Assembly: GCA_025449435.1 (NCBI GenBank)
Contig: JANWJO010000151.1
Span: 1-10,706, forward strand
From: Chloroflexota bacterium
GTDB lineage: Bacteria; Chloroflexota; UBA4733
Direction of reading: 5' to 3'
Length of the DNA stretch: 10,706 bases
This document shows, in pieces, positions 1-6,874 of this stretch. Each line of letters begins with the position of its first letter. Within the stretch, counting starts at the first letter, position 1. The notes under the pieces are model-generated. The model had not been told where the DNA came from and did no database searches. It saw nothing but the letters and a program-made list of their open reading frames with translations. The translations under genes were made by a program, and so were the position numbers.

Positions 1-224
1 AGCTTTCCTTTCGTTGCCACGTGCGCCACGGGCCAGGAGCGACGGAAGCGGCTGCGGCTGCGGCTGCGCCTGCTCATTGCTCCCATGCCGCTGGCACCCA
101 TGCTACAGCAGCCCAGGTATCTGTGCCAGGGTACACCGCGGCGTGTCACAGCGCAGGTTCGGTCAACGCACTGTCCACGATTGAGAGTGTGCGGCATCGC
201 GTACGCCGAGATGTTGTGGAGTGT
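1..224. other. Non-coding or unresolved left edge
   Basis: I see no gene here that I can support. A short hexamer run (GCGGCT, about four copies, the last imperfect) lies at 48-71. On the minus strand an open frame runs from an ATG at 99-101 off the left edge, giving a Ser-Arg-rich start, but it has no clear ribosome binding site and no recognisable domain. The adjoining kinase gene ends at 225, and I see no T-tract terminator after it. Confidence 0.4.
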
Positions 225-1097
225 TCAGTCCCAGCCGGGCAGGAGGCGCCGAAGCGCTTCGCCCAACTCGCGCGCGCCGGGGCGCCGGGCCGGATCAGCG
301 TGGCGGCAGCCGTCTACCAATGCGCCCAACGCCGGCCAGGCGGTGAGGGCATCCCGAAGCAAGGGGATCGGACCAGGAACCTCGGGGGGATCCTCGCCGG
401 TAAGCGCGAAGGCGAGACATCCCGCCAGGCCGTACACATCGCAGGCAGCGGAGACGGGTCCTGCTCCCTCCAGCTCGGGCGCCCGATAGCCGGCACGCCC
501 CGCCACCTGCGCCGGCCAACCGGCTGGCCGGGCGTTGTCGAAATCGAGGAGCATCGTTCCCTGAGGCGTCGCGCGATGGAGGTTTCTGGGGTGGAGGTCA
601 CGGTAGGTCCAGCCCCGCTCGGCGAGCACTGCCAGCACCTCGCAGGCTTCGCTACCGAGCCGGACAACAAGCGGCGCCGGCAGCGGTCCATGCTCCGTCA
701 CCTCGGCGCGCAGGTCTGGCCCCGCAACGAAGGACATGACCACGACCGCCCACGCGCCCTGCTCAAAAGACGCACACACCGCCGGCACGCGGGGCTGTGC
801 CAACGCTTGCAGTGCCGCTGCCTCGTGACGAGCGGCGGTGCGCTGGGCAGGTTCGTCACCGTAGAGCTTGGCGGCGACACGGATCCCGGTGGTCAGATCG
901 ACGGCCGCAAACACATCGGCGTAGTAGCCGGAGGCAAGGAAGGTCTCGGTAAGGAAACCGGGGGCCGGACCAAACGCCATCCCACGCAGTGGCCGGTTGC
1001 AGTGCGCACACCAGAGCACACCCACCGCCGCCTGTTCCACGCCGAAGCGATCACAGGAAGGGAACACGCAGGCCGGCGTTTCCAGGCTGCCCCGCAT
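225..1097 (-). CDS. Zinc-ribbon serine/threonine protein kinase
   Basis: A 290-aa soluble Hanks-type kinase expected to phosphorylate Ser/Thr on an unknown partner. The N-terminus carries a probable four-Cys zinc ribbon (C10, C15, C30, C33), as in the 4-Cys kinases of cyanobacteria and related bacteria. The kinase core follows: a degenerate Gly loop near 55-63, the ATP-anchoring Lys K77 (AAK), an alpha-C Glu (E92 is the likely one), the catalytic loop YRDLHPRN at 165-172 (D167, N172), the metal-binding Asp D185, APE at 206-208 and the late Arg R271. Two canonical positions differ: HRD reads YRD, and DFG reads DFD. No membrane segment or sensor domain follows the kinase, so this is a short, cytoplasmic form. 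The ATG start has a G-rich stretch 8 bases upstream. The key catalytic residues are present, so activity is likely. Confidence 0.9.
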   Translation of the reverse strand: MRGSLETPACVFPSCDRFGVEQAAVGVLWCAHCNRPLRGMAFGPAPGFLTETFLASGYYADVFAAVDLTTGIRVAAKLYGDEPAQRTAARHEAAALQALAQPRVPAVCASFEQGAWAVVVMSFVAGPDLRAEVTEHGPLPAPLVVRLGSEACEVLAVLAERGWTYRDLHPRNLHRATPQGTMLLDFDNARPAGWPAQVAGRAGYRAPELEGAGPVSAACDVYGLAGCLAFALTGEDPPEVPGPIPLLRDALTAWPALGALVDGCRHADPARRPGARELGEALRRLLPGWD

Positions 1098-1385
1098 CCG
1101 CTCGGCCCCCCCGTATCGTCAATATCCGGTCAGCGTCCAACATCATACGCCGAGCTTGGCCGGCTCGGCGGTTGCGTACGTTGGTGGAGTGTCCAAGTCC
1201 GTAGCGCTCTGGACGATCGCTGCCAGCACCAGCCCGCCCCACCGTACGTCGCACCCAGCGTAGCCCAAATGCTGGAGGGCCAGCATGGGGGATGGCAGCC
1301 CCTTCCCATCTGGGGATATGTATCGGCTGCTTGCCACTCACATAATCACGTACAGGCGCCGGATAGTCAGGGACCGGGTGGACGG
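1098..1385. other. Divergent intergenic region
   Basis: This 288-base gap separates the divergently read kinase and small membrane-protein genes, so promoters for both should lie here. I see no convincing -35/-10 pair for either. A minus-strand TTGGAC (1135-1140) sits 17 bases from GATACG (1112-1117), but this would place the RNA start downstream of the likely ribosome binding site, so I do not trust it. The clear structure is the hairpin at 1148-1170. Confidence 0.4.
1148..1170. repeat. Perfect 8-bp inverted repeat (hairpin or operator)
   Basis: CGCCGAGC at 1148-1155 and GCTCGGCG at 1163-1170 are perfect reverse complements separated by a 7-base loop. There is no T-tract on either side, so it is unlikely to be an intrinsic terminator. 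Its place between two divergent genes fits a regulator site or an mRNA leader hairpin of the kinase gene; this is an inference. Confidence 0.5.
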
Positions 1386-1616
1386 ATGAAGAACGAGCAA
1401 GTTCTGCGGCTTGGCGTGTCACTTTTCAAGGTGGTGGTGGATTTTGCCCTCACCATCAGTGGCATTTTGTGGCTCGCCTCACACCCGAGCGTCCTCAGCA
1501 CGGCGATCCTGGTGGGTTGTGCCAGTGTGAATATTGCCGACCGGCTGCTCACTTCCGGCGTTATCGACAGCCTCAAGACGACCTTAAGCTCTCCGTGGGT
1601 CCGCGAGCAGCCGTAA
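1386..1616 (+). CDS. Small two-helix membrane protein, function unknown
   Basis: A 76-aa protein I do not recognise. Two hydrophobic stretches, about residues 10-32 and 38-50, suggest a small integral membrane hairpin; the first contains Lys and Asp near its middle (K15, D19). The C-terminus is polar and probably cytoplasmic or at the interface. The frame stays open far upstream, but the upstream part is a composition-driven extension antisense to the kinase gene. I chose the ATG at 1386 because it begins a protein-like sequence and has a modest GGGTGGA stretch just upstream. An intrinsic terminator begins 17 bases after the stop, which supports a real, independently transcribed gene. Confidence 0.6.
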   Translation: MKNEQVLRLGVSLFKVVVDFALTISGILWLASHPSVLSTAILVGCASVNIADRLLTSGVIDSLKTTLSSPWVREQP

Positions 1617-1632
1617 TTCCCCTCCCCCACCC

Positions 1633-1660
1633 CTCCCCATCGGGGAGCGGCTTTTTTGTT
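1633..1660 (+). terminator. Intrinsic terminator after the small membrane protein
   Basis: CTCCCC (1633-1638) pairs with GGGGAG (1642-1647) across a 3-base loop. A run of six T follows at 1652-1657 after a four-base gap. It lies just after the stop at 1616 in the right orientation. Its C-rich left flank resembles the repeat elements at 1681-1730 and 10370-10420, so the terminator may derive from such an element. Confidence 0.65.
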
Positions 1661-1680
1661 GAGTGAGGTTGTTCGCAAAC

Positions 1681-1738
1681 GCACCCTATCCCCGCCCCGA
1701 TCTCCCGGAGCGGGGAGTAGGCACGGCCCTCACCCCTG
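1681..1738. repeat. C-rich imperfect hairpin repeat, copy 1
   Basis: A C-rich stretch, then CCCCG (1695-1699) facing CGGGG (1711-1715) around a CTCCCGGAG centre, then GTAGGCACG and GCCCTCACCCC. The same order (CCATCCCC-like lead, CTCCCGG centre, GGGAG, AG.CACG tail) is seen at 10370-10420. Intergenic repeats of this style are common in Chloroflexota genomes. It is not coding, although a frame from GTG 1663 reads through it into the next gene. Confidence 0.5.
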
Positions 1739-1742
1739 CGGC

Positions 1743-1748
1743 TACAAT
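1743..1748 (+). promoter_or_regulatory. Possible -10 box (TACAAT)
   Basis: TACAAT matches five of six bases of the sigma-70 -10 consensus and lies 37 bases before the dehydrogenase start. No good -35 box is found about 17 bases upstream (GGCACG at 1720-1725), so this is only a weak candidate. Confidence 0.25.
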
Positions 1749-1785
1749 CGCAAGCGAAAACCGTAGTCGAAGGGTGCCCCATTGC

Positions 1786-2730
1786 ATGAAGCTCCTCCTG
1801 TTTCCCGACCCAGGCGCCACCTGGCAAGGCGCGCTCGCTGACGCTGCCCCCGACGTTGAGTTGCTGGTCGCCAGCAACGCCGCGGACGCTGTACGCCTGG
1901 CGCCACAAGCCGATGCCCTGGTTGGCAACCTCAACGCTGCCATGCTCGCCGCTGCGCCGCACCTGCGCTGGGTGCAGGCCCCGCTGGCCGGGCTCGAAAG
2001 CTACATGTTTCCCGAACTGCTCGCCAGTTCGATTACTCTCACCAATTGCCGTGGCGTGTACAGCGACGTTATCCCCGACCACGTGTTCGCCTACGTGCTG
2101 GCGTTTGCGCGAGATCTGCCCAACCTGTTGCGGGCTCAACAGCAGCACCGCTGGTTACACGAGCGAGCCGTGCATCCTGTCCAGATCCAGGGCCTGACCA
2201 TGGGCATCGTTGGCTTTGGCGGCATCGGCTCCGAGGTTGCTCGGCGCGCCCTGGTGTTCGGCATGCACGTGCTAGCCGTGGACCCGGCACCGCGTGGCAG
2301 CGTGCCCGGTGTGGACGTGTGGCCATTCGAGCGCCTGGACGACCTACTGCGCGGTTCCGACTTCGTAGTGCTGTGCGTGCCGGAGACGCCGCTGACGCGC
2401 GGCATCTTTGACGATCAACACTTCGCCACCATGAAGCCTGGCTCGCGCTTCATCAATATCGGCCGCGGCAAGGTGGTGCAACTGGCGGCGCTCACCAGGG
2501 CCCTGCAGCGCGGCCACCTGGCCAATGCGGCGCTGGACGTCTACGAAACCGAGCCGCTGCCCGCTGACCACCCCTTGTGGATGATGGAGCAGGTGATTCT
2601 GACCCCACACAGCGCCGCCTATGGCATGCCTGGCGACGAGCGCCGCCGTGACCTGATCTGTGAGAACGTCCGCCGGTTTGTGGCCGGTGAACCATTACTC
2701 AACGTCGTCATCAAGGAGTTGTGGAGTTGA
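1786..2730 (+). CDS. D-2-hydroxyacid dehydrogenase (NAD-dependent)
   Basis: A 314-aa cytoplasmic enzyme of the D-isomer-specific 2-hydroxyacid dehydrogenase family, which interconverts 2-oxo acids and D-2-hydroxy acids with NAD(H) or NADP(H). The Rossmann motif is GFGGIG at 143-148. An Asp at the end of beta-2 (D166, in AVDP) favours NAD over NADP. The catalytic triad is complete: R227 in NIGRGKVV, E256 in YETEPLP and H275 in TPHSA. Length is normal for the family. The open frame reaches back to GTG 1663, but that stretch translates an intergenic repeat, so I start at ATG 1786, where the typical beta-strand MKLLLF begins; AGGG at 1771-1774 is a weak ribosome site. The true substrate (glyoxylate, hydroxypyruvate or another 2-oxo acid) cannot be read from the sequence. 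The gene end overlaps the acetyltransferase gene. Confidence 0.92.
   Translation: MKLLLFPDPGATWQGALADAAPDVELLVASNAADAVRLAPQADALVGNLNAAMLAAAPHLRWVQAPLAGLESYMFPELLASSITLTNCRGVYSDVIPDHVFAYVLAFARDLPNLLRAQQQHRWLHERAVHPVQIQGLTMGIVGFGGIGSEVARRALVFGMHVLAVDPAPRGSVPGVDVWPFERLDDLLRGSDFVVLCVPETPLTRGIFDDQHFATMKPGSRFINIGRGKVVQLAALTRALQRGHLANAALDVYETEPLPADHPLWMMEQVILTPHSAAYGMPGDERRRDLICENVRRFVAGEPLLNVVIKELWS
2713..2718 (+). promoter_or_regulatory. Shine-Dalgarno AAGGAG deciding the acetyltransferase start
   Basis: AAGGAG inside the dehydrogenase 3' end lies 8 bases before TTG 2727 but only 2 bases before GTG 2721. The spacing favours TTG 2727, which overlaps the dehydrogenase stop as TTGA and suggests translational coupling. 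Confidence 0.55.
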
Positions 2731-3929
2731 TCACGCCTTTACCTACAGCGATACGTACGACCAAAACCGCTGCTGGCCCAACATTGGTCGAGGTTACGCG
2801 CGCTGGTGCCATGGTCAGCCGGCTGTATATCTTTCCGCTCACGCTCGCGTTTGGCGTGGCCAGCGTGCGCGTGGATGGCATCGGCGATGTGTGGACCGAG
2901 CCGGAGCACCGCAACCAGGGACTTGCCCGCCAAATGATGGAATACGCAGTGCTCCATATGCAGCAAGGCGACGGCGCACTGTCGCTGCTGTATGGGATTG
3001 AGAACTTCTACCCGCGCTTTGGCTACGCCACCACAGGGGCCGAAGATGCGCTGTTGCTCAACGCGGTAGGTCAGCCCGGTCCGTTACCCGCCGGATGGAC
3101 TTCCCGGCCAGCGATGCCAGACGACCTCCCGACTATCCAAGCAATATATGCGCAGCACACCACTGGCACGACGGTTGGGGCAGCCCGGCGCACCCCGAGC
3201 GCCGACGTCTGGCAAGTGCTAGCCGCGACTGTCGCCGGCAACACGCCCGACGATACTTGCCTGGTAGTGGTGGATCCACATGGCACCGTAGCGGGCTATG
3301 CTTGGCGCTGCAAAGGCGCATGGCCCGTGCGCATCCTGCTGGAACGGCGCTTCCCCAACAGGCTGGTGATCGGTGAGGCCTTCGCGACCACACCAGCAGC
3401 GGCGGATGCGCTGCGGGCCGCCTGCCGCGCGTGGGGTGCGACTTGGGCGACCGCTACCGACAACGGCGATGCCACGGTGGTGCTCAGCGTGCCAGGTGAT
3501 AGCATCCTGATTCCGGCCGCGCTGCGCACTTATGCCGAAGTGCACAGCCGCTCAGCGACCGCCGCTAACTTCATGGCCCGCACGCTCAGCACCACGCGCC
3601 TGTTTAGTGCGTTGCAGCCCGAGCTCGAACACCGGCTGCACGCTGCGCCGCCACTCCCGCCAACGACCATCGCACTGCACACCGAAACCGGCAATGCAGT
3701 GATGAGCGTGCATGATAGTAGGCTCGACATCAGTGACGACGCCGGCTCACCTGGCGCGTTGCCCGTATCGCTGCCGCAGTATGACCTGGCGCGTCTGGCG
3801 TTCGGCACGTTTCCACCTGGCGACGTCCTCGCTCGCCTGGCGGAGCCGCCGGCTGCACCGGCGGCCAAGCTCCTAGAAGTGCTGTTCCCGCAACGCCACC
3901 CTTACCTGCACTTGCCGGATCGGGTGTAA
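2727..3929 (+). CDS. Eis-like GNAT N-acetyltransferase
   Basis: A 400-aa protein of the Eis (enhanced intracellular survival) family: two GNAT folds plus a C-terminal SCP2-like domain; acetyl-CoA donates to an amine acceptor. Numbering from GTG 2721, the acetyl-CoA loop is EHRNQGLA at 62-69, followed by the family landmark FYPRFGY at 96-102; the degenerate second GNAT covers about 125-290 and the SCP2-like part about 300-402. The C-terminus (LHLPDRV) is complete; in mycobacterial Eis the terminal carboxylate helps catalysis. The N-terminus is short: the acetyl-CoA loop is near residue 64, where I would expect about 90, so the usual first helices seem missing. I prefer TTG 2727 because AAGGAG has ideal spacing to it; GTG 2721 adds two residues. 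It overlaps the dehydrogenase by 4 bases, so the two are probably one operon. The acceptor is unknown. Confidence 0.85.
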   Translation: MITPLPTAIRTTKTAAGPTLVEVTRAGAMVSRLYIFPLTLAFGVASVRVDGIGDVWTEPEHRNQGLARQMMEYAVLHMQQGDGALSLLYGIENFYPRFGYATTGAEDALLLNAVGQPGPLPAGWTSRPAMPDDLPTIQAIYAQHTTGTTVGAARRTPSADVWQVLAATVAGNTPDDTCLVVVDPHGTVAGYAWRCKGAWPVRILLERRFPNRLVIGEAFATTPAAADALRAACRAWGATWATATDNGDATVVLSVPGDSILIPAALRTYAEVHSRSATAANFMARTLSTTRLFSALQPELEHRLHAAPPLPPTTIALHTETGNAVMSVHDSRLDISDDAGSPGALPVSLPQYDLARLAFGTFPPGDVLARLAEPPAAPAAKLLEVLFPQRHPYLHLPDRV

Positions 3930-3931
3930 CC

Positions 3932-5020
3932 CTAGGCTAGCTTGATCGCTGTTTGCTCGCGCACCGAGCGGTAGGCTGCATCGATGACCCGCGTCACTTG
4001 CAGCGCATCTACACCAGGCGTGTATGGCTGCTTGCCGGCGATGATGCCTTCAACAAAGCCTTTGGTCACGTTGCCGGAGCCGCCCGCGCTGATCGACTCA
4101 GGGAAGGCGAATACTTGCTCTTCCACGGCGCGGTACAGCTTGGGGCCGAGCCACGGCATGGGCGGCATGCCGGTGGTATCCGTCTCTAGGGCCGTAATCT
4201 TGACCAGCGGGTCAGCCCTCAATCCTGCCTTGGTGCCGGCGATCACGAGCCCATCCACCTGACGCAGGTTGGACATCCAGGCGGTCTCCACGTACGCCGA
4301 CTTTCCATCTGCACACTGTAGGAGCAAGATGACGTTGTCTTCGACGTCCTGCTTGAGGCCGCCCGCCGGTGGCACTTCGGTGATCTGGCGCATCTGGGCC
4401 AGCACGGAGTGAACCTTAGGGTTGCCGAGGAGCCACAGCACGGAGTCGATCATGTACACGGCCAGGTCCATCATCACGCCGCCGCCCGCCTTCGCATGAT
4501 CGAGAAACCATGCTGACTGCGGTAGGATCTGGTCGCCCGGGCGGCCGCGCAGCCGCCACATGGTCCAGCGCACGTGGTACACATCACCGAGGTCGCCGCG
4601 CTCGATTATCTTGTGAGCTTCTTGTTGCAACTGGCCGTAGCGGTAGCGCGCCGAGGCGCAGGCCAGGAACTTGCCAGCTTTTGCGGCCACCTGCACCATC
4701 TGCTCAGCCTCAGCAGGGTCCAGCGCGAAGGGCTTTTCACACAGCACGTGCTTGCCAGCCTGAAGTGACTTGATGGTGGACTCGGCGTGCGCGAACGGCG
4801 GCGTCGCCACGATCACCGCATCGAGCCCGGGTTGCGCTAGCAGGTCCTCCAGTGTCGCGGCAACGTGGGGGATGCCGTGCTGCTTGGCGGTTGCCTCCGC
4901 ACGGTCGGTGAGCACGTCAAATACCGACAGCACCTTGGCGCCGTCAAACCCCCGCAAGCCTTGAATGTGCGATTGTGCGATGGTGCCGGTGCCAACGATG
5001 CCAACCCCGAGTTGTGCCAC
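3932..5020 (-). CDS. Gfo/Idh/MocA family oxidoreductase
   Basis: A 362-aa cytoplasmic NAD(P)-dependent dehydrogenase of the kind that acts on sugars, inositols or amino-sugars. The N-terminal Rossmann motif is GTGTIA at 10-15. The family hallmark EKP is at 95-97, and the substrate-side signature GGGVMMDLAVYMID spans about 179-192. In many relatives this segment ends in DxGxH with a catalytic His; here that position is Tyr (Y189), so the active site may be altered. I start at GTG 5020, the first residue before the Rossmann strand; AAAGGGAG lies upstream with an 11-base spacer. It follows the DUF6069-like gene by 57 bases on the same strand and may be the last gene of the transporter operon. 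It converges with the acetyltransferase gene, with 2 bases between stops. The substrate is unknown. Confidence 0.92.
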   Translation of the reverse strand: MAQLGVGIVGTGTIAQSHIQGLRGFDGAKVLSVFDVLTDRAEATAKQHGIPHVAATLEDLLAQPGLDAVIVATPPFAHAESTIKSLQAGKHVLCEKPFALDPAEAEQMVQVAAKAGKFLACASARYRYGQLQQEAHKIIERGDLGDVYHVRWTMWRLRGRPGDQILPQSAWFLDHAKAGGGVMMDLAVYMIDSVLWLLGNPKVHSVLAQMRQITEVPPAGGLKQDVEDNVILLLQCADGKSAYVETAWMSNLRQVDGLVIAGTKAGLRADPLVKITALETDTTGMPPMPWLGPKLYRAVEEQVFAFPESISAGGSGNVTKGFVEGIIAGKQPYTPGVDALQVTRVIDAAYRSVREQTAIKLA

Positions 5021-5077
5021 AGTATGCAGATCTCCCTTTCCTGCCTCAACGGTGCGCCAGTGCGCTACGTATACCTG

Positions 5078-5521
5078 CTAGGAGCGCTTCACGCCAACCG
5101 CTGGCCGCGACAGCCAGATAAGCACGGCCACAGTGAGCACCGCCGTCACCGAATGCATCACCAGCAGCGTGACCACCGCCGCGACGCTTGCACCCGGAAA
5201 ACGTGACGCTACCAGTAGCGGCAGCAGCCACGTCAACGGCAGCACAGCCATGGCGGTGCGGATGAACGTCACATCCGGCTGGGTGCTGACGCGCGTGAGC
5301 ACGGCGAACACCACCGACGCGACGATCACAGCGACCGATGTGAGGAATATCACCGATACGGGTGAAGCGAGTGGCGGGAAGGTGGGAGCAATCCGAAAGA
5401 GGGCACTCGCCACGGCGCGCACGTTCAGGTTGGCCAGGTTGGTGAGCACCAACGCAACGCCCCCACCCAGCAGCGGCAGACGCCACTGGACGGGGGAAGT
5501 ATCCAAACCCAACCTCGCCAA
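5078..5521 (-). CDS. Four-helix membrane protein, DUF6069-like
   Basis: A 147-aa integral membrane protein with four hydrophobic segments at about residues 14-33, 53-77, 86-106 and 110-138. The layout matches my recollection of the DUF6069 family: a polar loop with R77 and QPDVTF before helix 3, and LLVMHSVTA in helix 4. Function is unknown. The start is TTG at 5521: AGGGAG lies 9 bases upstream, helix 1 needs this start, and no ATG or GTG gives an intact four-helix protein. It lies 45 bases after the permease stop and 57 before the oxidoreductase, so it is probably co-transcribed with the ABC genes. It could be an accessory membrane subunit, but nothing in the sequence proves that. Confidence 0.75.
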   Translation of the reverse strand: MARLGLDTSPVQWRLPLLGGGVALVLTNLANLNVRAVASALFRIAPTFPPLASPVSVIFLTSVAVIVASVVFAVLTRVSTQPDVTFIRTAMAVLPLTWLLPLLVASRFPGASVAAVVTLLVMHSVTAVLTVAVLIWLSRPAVGVKRS

Positions 5522-5530
5522 CCTTCGACG

Positions 5531-5536
5531 CTCCCT
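5531..5536 (-). promoter_or_regulatory. Shine-Dalgarno AGGGAG supporting a TTG start
   Basis: On the minus strand AGGGAG lies 9 bases before TTG 5521, the start chosen for the DUF6069-like gene. Without this start the first membrane helix would be lost. Confidence 0.5.
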
Positions 5537-5566
5537 CTCAGCTGGCGATGGGTACAGCCAGGTCGG

Positions 5567-6871
5567 TTACTCGCTGCGTAGCGCCACGATCGGGTCCAGT
5601 TTAGCCGCTTGCCGCGCCGGATAGAAGCCGAAGAACACGCCGATGAGGGCCGCGAACGCGAACGACACCAGCACCGAGGCCGGCGAGATGAGCGTGCTCC
5701 ATCCGGCGAGCCGGCTGACGACGATGGTGCTCGCCGCGCCCAAGATGATGCCCAGGATGCCGCCGATGACCGCCAGCGTGGCAGCCTCCACCAAGAACTG
5801 CAACAGCACGTCGCGCCCGCGGGCGCCAATGGCCATGCGAATGCCAATCTCCCTGGTGCGCTCGGTGACGCTCACGAGCATGATGTTCATGATGCCGATA
5901 CCGCCAACGAGCAGCGACACTCCCGCCACCGACGCGAGCAACAACGTGATGGTCTGGGTGGTTTGCTGCTGAGTCGCCACGAACTGCTGCTGGTTGCGCG
6001 CCGTAAAGTCGTTGGCTTTGGTGCCCGTGATGTGGTGCTGCGTGCGCAGCACGCTGGTGATGTTGGCGATGACGCTGTCGATGTTCTCGGTCTTATCCAC
6101 CTGCATCTGGATTTGCTGCACGTTCTGGCTAGCAAACAGCCGCCGCTGCCCGGTGCTGAAGGGGATGAAAATGATGTTGTCGGGGTCACCAAACCCCGCC
6201 GCGCCTTTGACGGACAAGAGCCCGACCACCCGGAAGGTGACGTTGCGGATGCGGATCTCCTGGCCGATGGGGTCAGAGTTAGGGAACAGGTTGGTGGCCA
6301 CGGTCTGGCCAATCACGGCCACCAGTGCACCCGAGTCCTCGTCGTCCTGGGTATAGAAAGCGCCTTCACTGGTAGTGTAATTGCCAATAGCCGACTCGGC
6401 CGGGTAGGCGGCCTGGATTTGGGTGTTCCAGTTGTTCTGACCGGCGATCACCTGGGCGTTCCCTTCGACCAGCGGTGTGATGGCCGCGATGTTGGGAACG
6501 TTGGCCTCGATAGCCGCGAGGTCTTTCACGGTGAGCGTGGGCCGGGTGCCCGAGCCTTGGTTCACCCCGCCACCGCCAAAGTTGCCAGGGAACACCGACA
6601 CCACGTTGGTGCCCAAGCGCGACAAGTTCTGTTGGACTTGTGCCGAGGCGCCCTGGCCAATAGCCACCACCACGATCACCGCGCCGACGCCGATGATGAT
6701 GCCGAGCATGGTGAGGAGCGAGCGCAGCTTGTTAGCGAGCAGGGCCTCTAAGGCCGACAGAACACTCTGCCCGATGGCTGGGAGAGGCGACGTCGCCGTG
6801 GTGTGTTCCAGCGGCGGCAAAACCGGACGGGCCGTGGTGATGGGTGATTGTTCACGAACGACGGTACTCAT
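5567..6871 (-). CDS. ABC transporter permease, MacB/FtsX type
   Basis: A 434-aa permease subunit working with the ATPase and adaptor encoded just upstream. After a 40-residue cytoplasmic N-terminus comes the first membrane helix (about 50-72, from the hallmark NKLRSLLTMLGIIIG). A large extracytoplasmic MacB-type core domain spans about 75-305. The FtsX part has three helices at about 309-334, 356-387 and 396-418. The coupling-helix signature VTERTREIGIRMAIGA is at 335-350, and the chain ends in the classic PARQAAKLDPIVALRSE. Unlike E. coli MacB, the ATPase is a separate protein, as in YknYZ. AGGAGG lies 8 bases before ATG 6871, and the ATPase stop is 3 bases away, so translation is probably coupled. 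Such mechanotransmitter systems export peptides, antibiotics or lipids, or protect against envelope-active toxins; the substrate here is unknown. Confidence 0.95.
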   Translation of the reverse strand: MSTVVREQSPITTARPVLPPLEHTTATSPLPAIGQSVLSALEALLANKLRSLLTMLGIIIGVGAVIVVVAIGQGASAQVQQNLSRLGTNVVSVFPGNFGGGGVNQGSGTRPTLTVKDLAAIEANVPNIAAITPLVEGNAQVIAGQNNWNTQIQAAYPAESAIGNYTTSEGAFYTQDDEDSGALVAVIGQTVATNLFPNSDPIGQEIRIRNVTFRVVGLLSVKGAAGFGDPDNIIFIPFSTGQRRLFASQNVQQIQMQVDKTENIDSVIANITSVLRTQHHITGTKANDFTARNQQQFVATQQQTTQTITLLLASVAGVSLLVGGIGIMNIMLVSVTERTREIGIRMAIGARGRDVLLQFLVEAATLAVIGGILGIILGAASTIVVSRLAGWSTLISPASVLVSFAFAALIGVFFGFYPARQAAKLDPIVALRSE

Positions 6872-6874
6872 ACG

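Noticed and set aside
1..101. Minus-strand open frame running off the left edge (Ser-Arg-rich start)
   Set aside because: Only about 33 codons, no good ribosome site, no recognisable motif; the Ser-Arg pattern comes from a GCGGCT run.
1112..1140. TTGGAC/17/GATACG promoter for the kinase gene
   Set aside because: The predicted RNA start would fall downstream of the likely ribosome site, leaving it out of the mRNA.
21..1385. Long plus-strand frame before the small membrane protein
   Set aside because: It lies antisense to a clear kinase gene and its translation is Arg/Gly/Pro/His-rich with no domain; only the part from ATG 1386 looks real.
1663..1785. N-terminal extension of the dehydrogenase from GTG 1663
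   Set aside because: It translates an intergenic hairpin repeat and is absent from the family; the fold starts at ATG 1786.
5609..6751. 380-codon plus-strand frame opposite the permease
   Set aside because: Asp/His/Arg-rich translation typical of the antisense of a GC-rich gene; the permease on the other strand has full family motifs.
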